Positions 1 to 8,354 of a DNA stretch of 64,000 nucleotides are shown here, in pieces. The DNA is taken from contig JANJXV010000152.1 in assembly GCA_024803745.1 (NCBI GenBank), positions 2,035,501 through 2,099,500 of the forward strand, in the 5' to 3' direction. The stretch is from Megascapheus bottae (taxonomy: Eukaryota > Chordata > Mammalia > Rodentia > Geomyidae). The notes beneath the pieces were generated by a model. That model saw only the letters and a list, made by a program, of their open reading frames with translations, did not search any database and was not told the DNA's origin. The position numbers were made by a program, and so were the translations under genes. Numbering within the stretch: position 1 is the first letter of the stretch; each line of letters opens with the position of its first letter.

Positions 1-905
1 AGGGGGCCAGGGGGCCAGGGGCGGGCAGGCCCCGCCCCCTCCCCCCCCCCCCGGCCTGCACCTGCCAGCTTTGGGAACGGGAACGTGGCCTCACCAGTTG
101 CTCCAGCCAGGACTGGCGCCCTCCCTCCTGTACAGCTGGCGCTCCTGCTGCTGCTGCTGCTACTGCAGCTGCCGCGGACTCCTTGTTGGTTTGTTCCCCT
201 CAGGCACACTCTCTCCCAGAGCCCTCTGACTGTGTGAGGGGGGAGGGGCCGGGCGAGGGGGAGCCACAGAACCCGAGGGCGCAAGGGTGATCCAAGGCGA
301 CCGACCCAGCCACACGCGGGACGCCAAGTGCGAACGCCGAGGGAATGGAAGAGGTCGGGGAGGGGGGTGGGGGGAGGAGGGGGGGGAGGCGGCTGAAGGT
401 GGGGGTTGGGGAGGGAGCCGGGGAGGGCCAGGATGCCAGAGAGAGCAAGACGAAGGAGGGACTGGGGAGCACCTGCAGCCCAAGGCCCTCACTTCCGGTC
501 CCGAGGTGCCCGCCGACCTCCATCCCTTGGTAGGTCTTTAAGGCTGCCCATGGTGGTCTCCCCCCAGGCCTCTGTGGGTGGCGAGAACCACGCCCCCACC
601 GGGCTCCCACCGGGAAGCAGAGCGGGGCAGAGGGGGGGACGCCAAGAGGGAACCGCAGACCAACCGGCAGACCCGACCCGGGACCCGACCCGGGACCAGG
701 GACACCCGTGGCCTGGCCTCGAGGCCCCCGAGGCGGTCCAGGTGGGGTGGCTTCCCCAGGGCCCGCCTCGAAACCAGGAGGGCAGACCCCACCTGCCCCA
801 GAGCGGCGCCGAGAGGGGCCCCCCCCGGCGGGCCTGACCGGACCTGCCCTGCTCCCTCCCCCGGGTCTGGAGGGTCCTGGAGAGTCCCGGGCCCGGGCTC
901 TTTCC
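1..905. other. Spacer left of copy 1 (partial)
   Basis: Non-coding spacer, cut at its left end just after the promoter palindrome of the preceding unit. In order it holds a C run (about 37-52), a (CTG)5 stretch (145-159), a G-rich tract on the plus strand (355-428), an ETS-type CACTTCCGG (490-498), a doubled CCCGACCCGGGA motif near 673-696, and the 3' flank of copy 1. No AATAAA or ATTAAA is seen downstream of the TAG in the gene's orientation. The same order holds in every spacer. Open frames here are a by-product of high GC. Confidence 0.85.
355..428 (+). repeat. G-rich tract, potential G-quadruplex (representative unit)
   Basis: About 75 bases made mainly of runs of three to eight Gs on the plus strand, about 480-550 bases downstream of the stop of copy 1. 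It has many more than the four G-runs needed for a quadruplex. An equivalent tract lies in every spacer, with one G gained or lost between units. Confidence 0.7.
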
Positions 906-2216
906 CTAGGCCAAAGGGGCGCCCCTGGAAAGGAAAGGCCTGACCGGGAAGTGGATGGAGCCGGTGGGGTATCTCCAGAGAAGGCACTTCCTAGCCACGT
1001 TCAAGAAAGTCGCGGTCCCGTGGTCGAGATCCAGAAAGACCCCCACCCTCCCCAGAGGCCGCTCTAGGTAGTGATGGCGCAGAGGTGAGGTTGTAAAGAG
1101 GCCGGCTGGGTGGGAGCCTTCCACCCAGAAGAGGACGAAAAGGTCGTGGTCGGAGGCCCTCGGAGGGAATCCGGCCGGATTCCCGCAGACTCCCACCGCC
1201 CAGGAGGAAGAGTCGTCCGGGCTGAGCTCCCAGTAGTGTCGGCCGGCGCTGAAGACCTGGGCGCCAAGCGCGACCTGGTGGCCGGCTTCTTCCTCCCTGG
1301 AAGCTGCCAGCAGAGGTGGGCTCGGCGTCCAGGGGCCGAAGGACACCTCTACTCGGTACGGGCTGAGGCTCTCCACCAGCCCGCGGATTCTAGGGGGGCC
1401 GAGCAACGGCTCCAGGGTCTGGGGCTGGAAGAGCAAGGCGCACTCTCCCAGCTCCAGGCCGTCCCTGAAGTCCTGGAGGAGCTCCACATCCGGCTTTTGG
1501 TAGGCCCTCATCAGCTCCTGGTACACGCTCCTGAGGTGACCCTGTTCCTCGAGCAGGTGCCCCTCGGTTGTCTGGAGTTGCGCTGAGGTCCTCCTTCCTA
1601 GGTCGAGCAGTAACTCTTGGGCAAATCGCCTGTCCCCCTCCCGGAGACCAGGCTGCCCCGGGGTGGCATAAAACGCCTCGGTCATCGTCCGGTGCAGGTG
1701 CAGAAACCAACCCCACCGGCTCATGATCTCCCTCTGCTCCTCCACCTTCCTCTGGGTCTCTTCTTTCCTCTCCCACAAAGTCTCCATGAGCTGTAAGATG
1801 GCCTCCCGCCTGTGGGCGGCTGCGCGCTCCACGGGCTGGTGCCGGTGAGCCCGGTGCTCCGGGGCCTGGGAGCAGAGCCCGCAGAGCGGGCTCTCGTCCT
1901 CCTCGCAGAACATCTGCTTTGGCTCGCCGTGGGTCCCACACCTGTGCTCGCGGGAGCTCAGGAACCCGCGGAGGCCGGCCTTCCGCACCAGGGAGACCAC
2001 ACTGCCCAGCACCACGTTGGATCTCGGCTCTCCTCGCTGGGAGGGCTCCCTGCAGGCAGGGCACCTGGCCGGGGTCGTGGCATCTTCCCAGGCCAGGCGG
2101 AGACACGGGCGACAGAAAGTGTGGCCGCACTGGACGGTGACCGGGACCATCAGGGTGTCCAGGCAGATGGGGCATCTCACCTCCTCCTGGAAGGCTCGGG
2201 CCAGCTCAGCTTCCAT
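906..2216 (-). CDS. TRIM43: TRIM43-like RING E3 ubiquitin ligase, copy 1
   Basis: Probable E3 ubiquitin ligase of the tripartite-motif family, 436 residues (human TRIM43 is about the same length). The RING is C3HC4 with ligands C15, C18, C30, H32, C35, C38, C52 and C55; I17 and P53 sit where E2 contacts lie in related RINGs. B-box 2 ligands are C93, H96, C104, D107, C112, C115, H121 and H124. A Glu/Arg/Gln-rich coiled coil spans about 130-250 and ends in KPDVELLQD (241-249), a motif of the TRIM43 group. PRY-SPRY covers about 285-430 with RHYWEL, WAVGVC and PLGRVGVFLD. The frame is open without introns. The start is supported by an in-frame TGA four codons upstream and a strong context (A at -3, G at +4). 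It carries the commonest allele at every variable residue (S72, G81, G97, E108, H121, V321, P427). The TRIM43 assignment rests on recalled family motifs, not a search. Confidence 0.88.
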   Translation of the reverse strand: MEAELARAFQEEVRCPICLDTLMVPVTVQCGHTFCRPCLRLAWEDATTPARCPACREPSQRGEPRSNVVLGSVVSLVRKAGLRGFLSSREHRCGTHGEPKQMFCEEDESPLCGLCSQAPEHRAHRHQPVERAAAHRREAILQLMETLWERKEETQRKVEEQREIMSRWGWFLHLHRTMTEAFYATPGQPGLREGDRRFAQELLLDLGRRTSAQLQTTEGHLLEEQGHLRSVYQELMRAYQKPDVELLQDFRDGLELGECALLFQPQTLEPLLGPPRIRGLVESLSPYRVEVSFGPWTPSPPLLAASREEEAGHQVALGAQVFSAGRHYWELSPDDSSSWAVGVCGNPAGFPPRASDHDLFVLFWVEGSHPAGLFTTSPLRHHYLERPLGRVGVFLDLDHGTATFLNVARKCLLWRYPTGSIHFPVRPFLSRGAPLA

Positions 2217-3388
2217 CTTCGCCCTTCAGAGAGCGCGGAAAACGGCCCCAAGGGCAGGTTCTCCCGCACGGATCCTCAGCACGCACCGCACCGGTAGGCC
2301 AGTTGGGAGCGCCGTCCAGCCGTCCGGACCAGTGGCTGCAGCGGGATCTTCTCCACACAGGGAGGCCAGGAAGTGGCGCGCGGCCTTTTATCGACCTGGG
2401 CGGGGGGCGGAGCCAGGGCAGGGCTTTGCGCCTGCGTGCCAGGACACCTGCTGACGGTCAGGCCACCCGCCTGCACATGCAGGCAGGGGGCCAGGGGGCC
2501 AGGGGCGGGCAGGCCCCGCCCCCTCCCCCCCCCCCCGGCCTGCACCTGCCAGCTTTGGGAACGGGAACGTGGCCTCACCAGTTGCTCCAGCCAGGACTGG
2601 CGCCCTCCCTCCTGTACAGCTGGCGCTCCTGCTGCTGCTGCTGCTACTGCAGCTGCCGCGGACTCCTTGTTGGTTTGTTCCCCTCAGGCACACTCTCTCC
2701 CAGAGCCCTCTGACTGTGTGAGGGGGGAGGGGCCGGGCGAGGGGGAGCCACAGAACCCGAGGGCGCAAGGGTGATCCAAGGCGACCGACCCAGCCACACG
2801 CGGGACGCCAAGTGCGAACGCCGAGGGAATGGAAGAGGTCGGGGAGGGGGGTGGGGGGAGGAGGGGGGGGAGGCGGCTGAAGGTGGGGGTTGGGGAGGGA
2901 GCCGGGGAGGGCCAGGATGCCAGAGAGAGCAAGACGAAGGAGGGACTGGGGAGCACCTGCAGCCCAAGGCCCTCACTTCCGGTCCCGAGGTGCCCGCCGA
3001 CCTCCATCCCTTGGTAGGTCTTTAAGGCTGCCCATGGTGGTCTCCCCCCAGGCCTCTGTGGGTGGCGAGAACCACGCCCCCACCGGGCTCCCACCGGGAA
3101 GCAGAGCGGGGCAGAGGGGGGGACGCCAAGAGGGAACCGCAGACCAACCGGCAGACCCGACCCGGGACCCGACCCGGGACCACGGACACCCGTGGCCTGG
3201 CCTCGAGGCCCCCGAGGCGGTCCAGGTGGGGTGGCTTCCCCAGGGCCCGCCTCGAAACCAGGAGGGCAGACCCCACCTGCCCCAGAGCGGCGCCGAGAGG
3301 GGCCCCCCCGGCGGGCCTGACCGGACCTGCCCTGCTCCCTCCCCCGGGTCTGGAGGGTCCTGGAGAGTCCCGGGCCCGGGCTCTTTCC
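2217..3388. other. Spacer between copies 1 and 2
   Basis: 1172 bases with leader, promoter, repeat tracts and the 3' flank of copy 2. The C run ends in CCGGCCTGC, as only in the spacers left of copies 1 and 15. Counterpart of the spacer between copies 14 and 15. Confidence 0.85.
2385..2484 (-). promoter_or_regulatory. Promoter block of copy 1
   Basis: TATA-like GATAAAAG at 2385-2392, 169-176 bases upstream of the ATG; two adjoining GC boxes at 2398-2414; a 16-base near-palindrome at 2469-2484 with CACATG in its centre. Between the TATA element and the gene, an ETS-type CACTTCCTGG (2366-2376) lies near the expected transcription start. By TATA spacing the leader would be about 140 nucleotides with no upstream ATG. 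The layout is the same, with fixed spacing, before every copy. Transcription itself is inferred. Confidence 0.65.
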
Positions 3389-4699
3389 CTAGGCCAAAGG
3401 GGCGCCCCTGGAAAGGAAAAGCCTGACCGGGAAGTGGATGGAGCCGGTGGGGTATCTCCAGAGAAGGCACTTCCTAGCCACGTTCAAGAAAGTCGCGGTC
3501 CCGTGGTCGAGATCCAGAAAGACCCCCACCCTCCCCAGAGGCCGCTCTAGGTAGTGATGGCGCAGAGGTGAGGTTGTAAAGAGGCCGGCTGGGTGGGAGC
3601 CTTCCACCCAGAAGAGGACGAAAAGGTCGTGGTCGGAGGCCCTCGGAGGGAATCCGGCCGGATTCCCGCAGACTCCCACCGCCCAGGAGGAAGAGTCGTC
3701 CGGGCTGAGCTCCCAGTAGTGTCGGCCGGCGCTGAAGACCTGGGCGCCAAGCGCGACCTGGTGGCCGGCTTCTTCCTCCCTGGAAGCTGCCAGCAGAGGT
3801 GGGCTCGGCGTCCAGGGGCCGAAGGACACCTCTACTCGGTACGGGCTGAGGCTCTCCACCAGCCCGCGGATTCTAGGGGGGCCGAGCAACGGCTCCAGGG
3901 TCTGGGGCTGGAAGAGCAAGGCGCACTCTCCCAGCTCCAGGCCGTCCCTGAAGTCCTGGAGGAGCTCCACATCCGGCTTTTGGTAGGCCCTCATCAGCTC
4001 CTGGTACACGCTCCTGAGGTGACCCTGTTCCTCGAGCAGGTGCCCCTCGGTTGTCTGGAGTTGCGCTGAGGTCCTCCTTCCTAGGTCGAGCAGTAACTCT
4101 TGGGCAAATCGCCTGTCCCCCTCCCGGAGACCAGGCTGCCCCGGGGTGGCATAAAACGCCTCGGTCATCGTCCGGTGCAGGTGCAGAAACCAACCCCACC
4201 GGCTCATGATCTCCCTCTGCTCCTCCACCTTCCTCTGGGTCTCTTCTTTCCTCTCCCACAAAGTCTCCATGAGCTGTAAGATGGCCTCCCGCCTGTGGGC
4301 GGCTGCGCGCTCCACGGGCTGGTGCCGGTGAGCCCGGTCCTCCGGGGCCTGGGAGCAGAGCCCGCAGAGCGGGCTCTCGTCCTCCTCGCAGAACATCTGC
4401 TTTGGCTCGCCGTGGGTCCCACACCTGTGCTCGCGGGAGCTCAGGAACCCGCGGAGGCCGGCCTTCCGCACCAGGGAGACCACACTGCCCAGCACCACGT
4501 TGGATCTCGGCTCTCCTCGCTGGGAGGGCTCCCTGCAGGCAGGGCACCTGGCCGGGGTCGTGGCGTCTTCCCAGGCCAGGCGGAGACACGGGCGACAGAA
4601 AGTGTGGCCGCACTGGACGGTGACCGGGACCATCAGGGTGTCCAGGCAGATGGGGCATCTCACCTCCTCCTGGAAGGCTCGGGCCAGCTCAGCTTCCAT
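3389..4699 (-). CDS. TRIM43: TRIM43-like E3 ligase, copy 2 (B-box H121D)
   Basis: Full-length 436-residue copy with an altered zinc ligand: the seventh B-box 2 ligand H121 is aspartate (codon at 4337-4339, GAC instead of CAC). Asp can bind zinc in some B-boxes, but not normally at this place, so B-box folding or higher-order assembly may be weakened. RING and SPRY motifs are intact. P427 near the C terminus is leucine, a change shared with copies 13 and 15. The D45 codon is GAC, where most copies have GAT. Copy 15 has the same combination and is its duplicate 32,253 bases to the right. Confidence 0.87.
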   Translation of the reverse strand: MEAELARAFQEEVRCPICLDTLMVPVTVQCGHTFCRPCLRLAWEDATTPARCPACREPSQRGEPRSNVVLGSVVSLVRKAGLRGFLSSREHRCGTHGEPKQMFCEEDESPLCGLCSQAPEDRAHRHQPVERAAAHRREAILQLMETLWERKEETQRKVEEQREIMSRWGWFLHLHRTMTEAFYATPGQPGLREGDRRFAQELLLDLGRRTSAQLQTTEGHLLEEQGHLRSVYQELMRAYQKPDVELLQDFRDGLELGECALLFQPQTLEPLLGPPRIRGLVESLSPYRVEVSFGPWTPSPPLLAASREEEAGHQVALGAQVFSAGRHYWELSPDDSSSWAVGVCGNPAGFPPRASDHDLFVLFWVEGSHPAGLFTTSPLRHHYLERPLGRVGVFLDLDHGTATFLNVARKCLLWRYPTGSIHFPVRLFLSRGAPLA

Positions 4700-5871
4700 C
4701 TTCGCCCTTCAGAGAGCGCGGAAAACGGCCCCAAGGGCAGGTTCTCCCGCACGGATCCTCAGCACGCACCGCACCGGTAGGCCAGTTGGGAGCGCCGTCC
4801 AGCCGTCCGGACCAGTGGCTGCAGGGGGATCTTCTCCACACAGGGAGGCCAGGAAGTGGCGCGCGGCCTTTTATCGACCTGGGCGGGGGGCGGAGCCAGG
4901 GCAGGGCTTTGCGCCTGCGTGCCAGGACACCTGCTGACGGTCAGGCCACCCGCCTGCACGTGCAGGCAGGGGGCCAGGGGGCCAGGGGCGGGCAGGCCCC
5001 GCCCCCTCCGACCCTCCCCCCGCCTGCACCTGCCAGCTTTGGGAACGGGAACGTGGCCTCACCAGTTGCTCCAGCCAGGACTGGCGCCCTCCCTCCTGTA
5101 CAGCTGGCGCTCCTGCTGCTGCTGCTGCTACTGCAGCTGCCGCGGACTCCTTGTTGGTTTGTTCCCCTCAGGCACACTCTCTCCCAGAGCCCTCTGACTG
5201 TGTGAGGGGGGAGGGGCCGGGCGAGGGGGAGCCACAGAACCCGAGGGCGCAAGGGTGATCCAAGGCGACCGACCCAGCCACACGCGGGACGCCAAGTGCG
5301 AACGCCGAGGGAATGGAAGAGGTCGGGGAGGGGGGTGGGGGGAGGAGGGGGGGGAGGCGGCTGAAGGTGGGGGTTGGGGAGGGAGCCGGGGAGGGCCAGG
5401 ATGCCAGAGAGAGCAAGACGAAGGAGGGACTGGGGAGCACCTGCAGCCCAAGGCCCTCACTTCCGGTCCCGAGGTGCCCGCCGACCTCCATCCCTTGGTA
5501 GGTCTTTAAGGCTGCCCATGGTGGTCTCCCCCCAGGCCTCTGTGGGTGGCGAGAACCACGCCCCCACCGGGCTCCCACCGGGAAGCAGAGCGGGGCAGAG
5601 GGGGGGACGCCAAGAGGGAACCGCAGACCAACCGGCAGACCCGACCCGGGATCCGACCCGGGACCACGGACACGCGTGGCCTGGCCTCGAGGCCCCCGAG
5701 GCGGTCCAGGTGGGGTGGCTTCCCCAGGGCCCGCCTCGAAACCAGGAGGGCAGACCCCACCTGCCCCAGAGCGGCGCCGAGAGGGGCCCCCCGGCGGGCC
5801 TGACCGGACGTGCCCTGCTCCCTCCCCCGGGTCTGGACGGTCCTGGAGGGTCCCGGGCCCGGGCTCTTTCC
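4700..5871. other. Spacer between copies 2 and 3
   Basis: 1172 bases. The C run is broken (CCGACCCTCC). GGGATCCGAC and CACGCGTGG replace the usual GGGACCCGAC and CACCCGTGG; the set is shared with the spacers 13/14 and 15/16. GGACGTGCC near 5808 is private. Confidence 0.85.
4868..4967 (-). promoter_or_regulatory. Promoter block of copy 2
   Basis: GATAAAAG at 4868-4875, GC boxes, and the perfect 16-base palindrome with CACGTG at 4952-4967. The leader has CAGGGGGATC where most copies have CAGCGGGATC. Confidence 0.6.
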
Positions 5872-7182
5872 CTAGGCCAAAGGGGCGCCCCTGGAAAGGA
5901 AAGGCCTGACCGGGAAGTGGATGGAGCCGGTGGGGTATCTCCAGAGAAGGCACTTCCTAGCCACGTTCAAGAAAGTCGCGGTCCCGTGGTCGAGATCCAG
6001 AAAGACCCCCACCCTCCCCAGAGGCCGCTCTAGGTAGTGATGGCGCAGAGGTGAGGTTGTAAAGAGGCCGGCTGGGTGGGAGCCTTCCACCCAGAAGAGG
6101 ACGAAAAGGTCGTGGTCGGAGGCCCTCGGAGGGAATCCGGCCGGATTCCCGCAGACTCCCACCGCCCAGGAGGAAGAGTCGTCCGGGCTGAGCTCCCAGT
6201 AGTGTCGGCCGGCGCTGAAGATCTGGGCGCCAAGCGCGACCTGGTGGCCGGCTTCTTCCTCCCTGGAAGCTGCCAGCAGAGGTGGGCTCGGCGTCCAGGG
6301 GCCGAAGGACACCTCTACTCGGTACGGGCTGAGGCTCTCCACCAGCCCGCGGATTCTAGGGGGGCCGAGCAACGGCTCCAGGGTCTGGGGCTGGAAGAGC
6401 AAGGCGCACTCTCCCAGCTCCAGGCCGTCCCTGAAGTCCTGGAGGAGCTCCACATCCGGCTTTTGGTAGGCCCTCATCAGCTCCTGGTACACGCTCCTGA
6501 GGTGACCCTGTTCCTCGAGCAGGTGCCCCTCGGTTGTCTGGAGTTGCGCTGAGGTCCTCCTTCCTAGGTCGAGCAGTAACTCTTGGGCAAATCGCCTGTC
6601 CCCCTCCCGGAGACCAGGCTGCCCCGGGGTGGCATAAAACGCCTCGGTCATCGTCCGGTGCAGGTGCAGAAACCAACCCCACCGGCTCATGATCTCCCTC
6701 TGCTCCTCCACCTTCCTCTGGGTCTCTTCTTTCCTCTCCCACAAAGTCTCCATGAGCTGTAAGATGGCCTCCCGCCTGTGGGCGGCTGCGCGCTCCACGG
6801 GCTGGTGCCGGTGAGCCCGGTGCTCCGGGGCCTGGGAGCAGAGCCCGCAGAGCGGGCTCTCGTCCTCCTCGCAGAACATCTGCTTTGGCTCGCCGTGGGT
6901 CCCACACCTGTGCTCCCGGGAGCTCAGGAACCCGCGGAGGCTGGCCTTCCGCACCAGGGAGACCACACAGCCCAGCACCACGTTGGATCTCGGCTCTCCT
7001 CGCTGGGAGGGCTCCCTGCAGGCAGGGCACCTGGCCGGGGTCGTGGCATCTTCCCAGGCCAGGCGGAGACACGGGCGACAGAAAGTGTGGCCGCACTGGA
7101 CGGTGACCGGGACCATCAGGGTGTCCAGGCAGATGGGGCATCTCACCTCCTCCTGGAAGGCTCGGGCCAGCTCAGCTTCCAT
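5872..7182 (-). CDS. TRIM43: TRIM43-like E3 ligase, copy 3
   Basis: Full-length copy with S72C (6967-6969) and G81S (6940-6942) in the linker between RING and B-box 2, and V321I (6220-6222) at the start of the SPRY core. The three are shared exactly with copy 16. All zinc ligands are present. From memory of the human protein, serine at the position of residue 81 matches TRIM43, so S81 may be the older state and G81 derived. Its promoter has a canonical TATAAAAG, unlike most copies. Confidence 0.88.
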   Translation of the reverse strand: MEAELARAFQEEVRCPICLDTLMVPVTVQCGHTFCRPCLRLAWEDATTPARCPACREPSQRGEPRSNVVLGCVVSLVRKASLRGFLSSREHRCGTHGEPKQMFCEEDESPLCGLCSQAPEHRAHRHQPVERAAAHRREAILQLMETLWERKEETQRKVEEQREIMSRWGWFLHLHRTMTEAFYATPGQPGLREGDRRFAQELLLDLGRRTSAQLQTTEGHLLEEQGHLRSVYQELMRAYQKPDVELLQDFRDGLELGECALLFQPQTLEPLLGPPRIRGLVESLSPYRVEVSFGPWTPSPPLLAASREEEAGHQVALGAQIFSAGRHYWELSPDDSSSWAVGVCGNPAGFPPRASDHDLFVLFWVEGSHPAGLFTTSPLRHHYLERPLGRVGVFLDLDHGTATFLNVARKCLLWRYPTGSIHFPVRPFLSRGAPLA

Positions 7183-8354
7183 CTTCGCCCTTCAGAGAGC
7201 GCGGAAAAAGGCCCCAAGGGCAGGTTCTCCCGCACGGATCCTCAGCACGCACCGCACCGGTAGGCCAGTTGGGAGCGCCGTCCAGCCGTCCGGACCAGTG
7301 GCTGCAGCGGGATCTTCTCCACACAGGGAGGCCAGGAAGTGGCGCGCGGCCTTTTATAGACCTGGGCGGGGGGCGGAGCCAGGGCAGGGCTTTGCGCCTG
7401 CGTGCCAGGACACCTGCTGACGGTCAGGCCACCCGCCTGCACATGCAGGCAGGGGGCCAGGGGGCCAGGGGCGGGCAGGCCCCGCCCCCTCCCCCCCCCC
7501 CCCCGCCTGCACCTGCCAGCTTTGGGAACGGGAACGTTGCCTCACCAGTTGCTCCAGCCAGGACTGGCGCCCTCCCTCCTGTACAGCTGGCGCTCCTGCT
7601 GCTGCTGCTGCTACTGCAGCTGCCGCGGACTCCTTGTTGGTTTGTTCCCCTCAGGCACACTCTCTCCCAGAGCCCTCTGACTGTGTGAGGGGGGAGGGGC
7701 CGGGCGAGGGGGAGCCACAGAACCCGAGGGCGCAAGGGTGATCCAAGGCGACCGACCCAGCCACACGCGGGACGCCAAGTGCGAACGCCGAGGGAATGGA
7801 AGAGGTCGGGGAGGGGGGTGGGGGGAGGAGGGGGGGGAGGCGGCTGAAGGTGGGGGTTGGGGAGGGAGCCGGGGAGGGCCAGGATGCCAGAGAGACCAAG
7901 ACGAAGGAGGGACTGGGGAGCACCTGCAGCCCAAGGCCCTCACTTCCGGTCCCGAGGTGCCCGCCGACATCCATCCCTAGGTAGGTCTTTAAGGCTGCCC
8001 ATGGTGGTCTCCCCCCAGGCCTCTGTGGGTGGCGAGAACCACGCCCCCACCGGGCTCCCACCGGGAAGCAGAGCGGGGCAGAGGGGGGGACGCCAAGAGG
8101 GAACCGCAGACCAACCGGCAGACCCGACCCGGGACCCGACCCGGGACCACGGACACCCGTGGCCTGGCCTCGAGGCCCCCGAGGCGGTCCAGGTGGGGTG
8201 GCTTCCCCAGGGCCCGCCTCGAAACCAGGAGGGCAGACCCCACCTGCCCCAGAGCGGCGCCGAGAGGGGCCCCCCGGCGGGCCTGACCGGACCTGCCCTG
8301 CTCCCTCCCCCGGGTCTGGACGGTCCTGGAGAGTCCCGGGCCCGGGCTCTTTCC
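7183..8354. other. Spacer between copies 3 and 4
   Basis: 1172 bases with one of the longest unbroken C runs. GAACGTTGCC replaces GAACGTGGCC, shared only with spacer 16/17. GACATCCATCCCTAGG near copy 4 marks the lineage of copies 4, 5, 17, 18 and 20. Confidence 0.85.
7351..7450 (-). promoter_or_regulatory. Promoter block of copy 3, canonical TATA
   Basis: Canonical TATAAAAG at 7351-7358, with CACATG in the palindrome at 7435-7450. Shared with copy 16. Confidence 0.65.

Noticed and set aside
95..110. Possible splice donor (CTG/GTGAGG on the minus strand) upstream of the promoter block
   Set aside because: No convincing acceptor with a pyrimidine tract was found between it and the ATG, and the gene is open without introns. 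RNA data would be needed.
145..159. (CTG)5 stretch as an expandable trinucleotide repeat
   Set aside because: It is five CTGs followed by CTA in every spacer examined, with no length variation between units.
1874..1894. Nine-base inverted repeat with a three-base loop in the B-box coding region
   Set aside because: It lies inside coding sequence fixed by the protein (codons around S109-L114), so structure is probably incidental; it is not followed by a T-run or any other terminator-like feature.
906..2216. Bacterial or viral origin of the tandem genes
   Set aside because: The RING/B-box/coiled-coil/SPRY order, TRIM43-type motifs, eukaryotic start context and TATA/GC-box promoters all indicate a mammalian genome.
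2366..2484. Retrocopy hallmarks such as a poly(A) tail or target-site duplication around the unit
   Set aside because: None is visible. The amplified unit would have erased the original insertion edges, so retrocopy origin rests only on the lack of introns.
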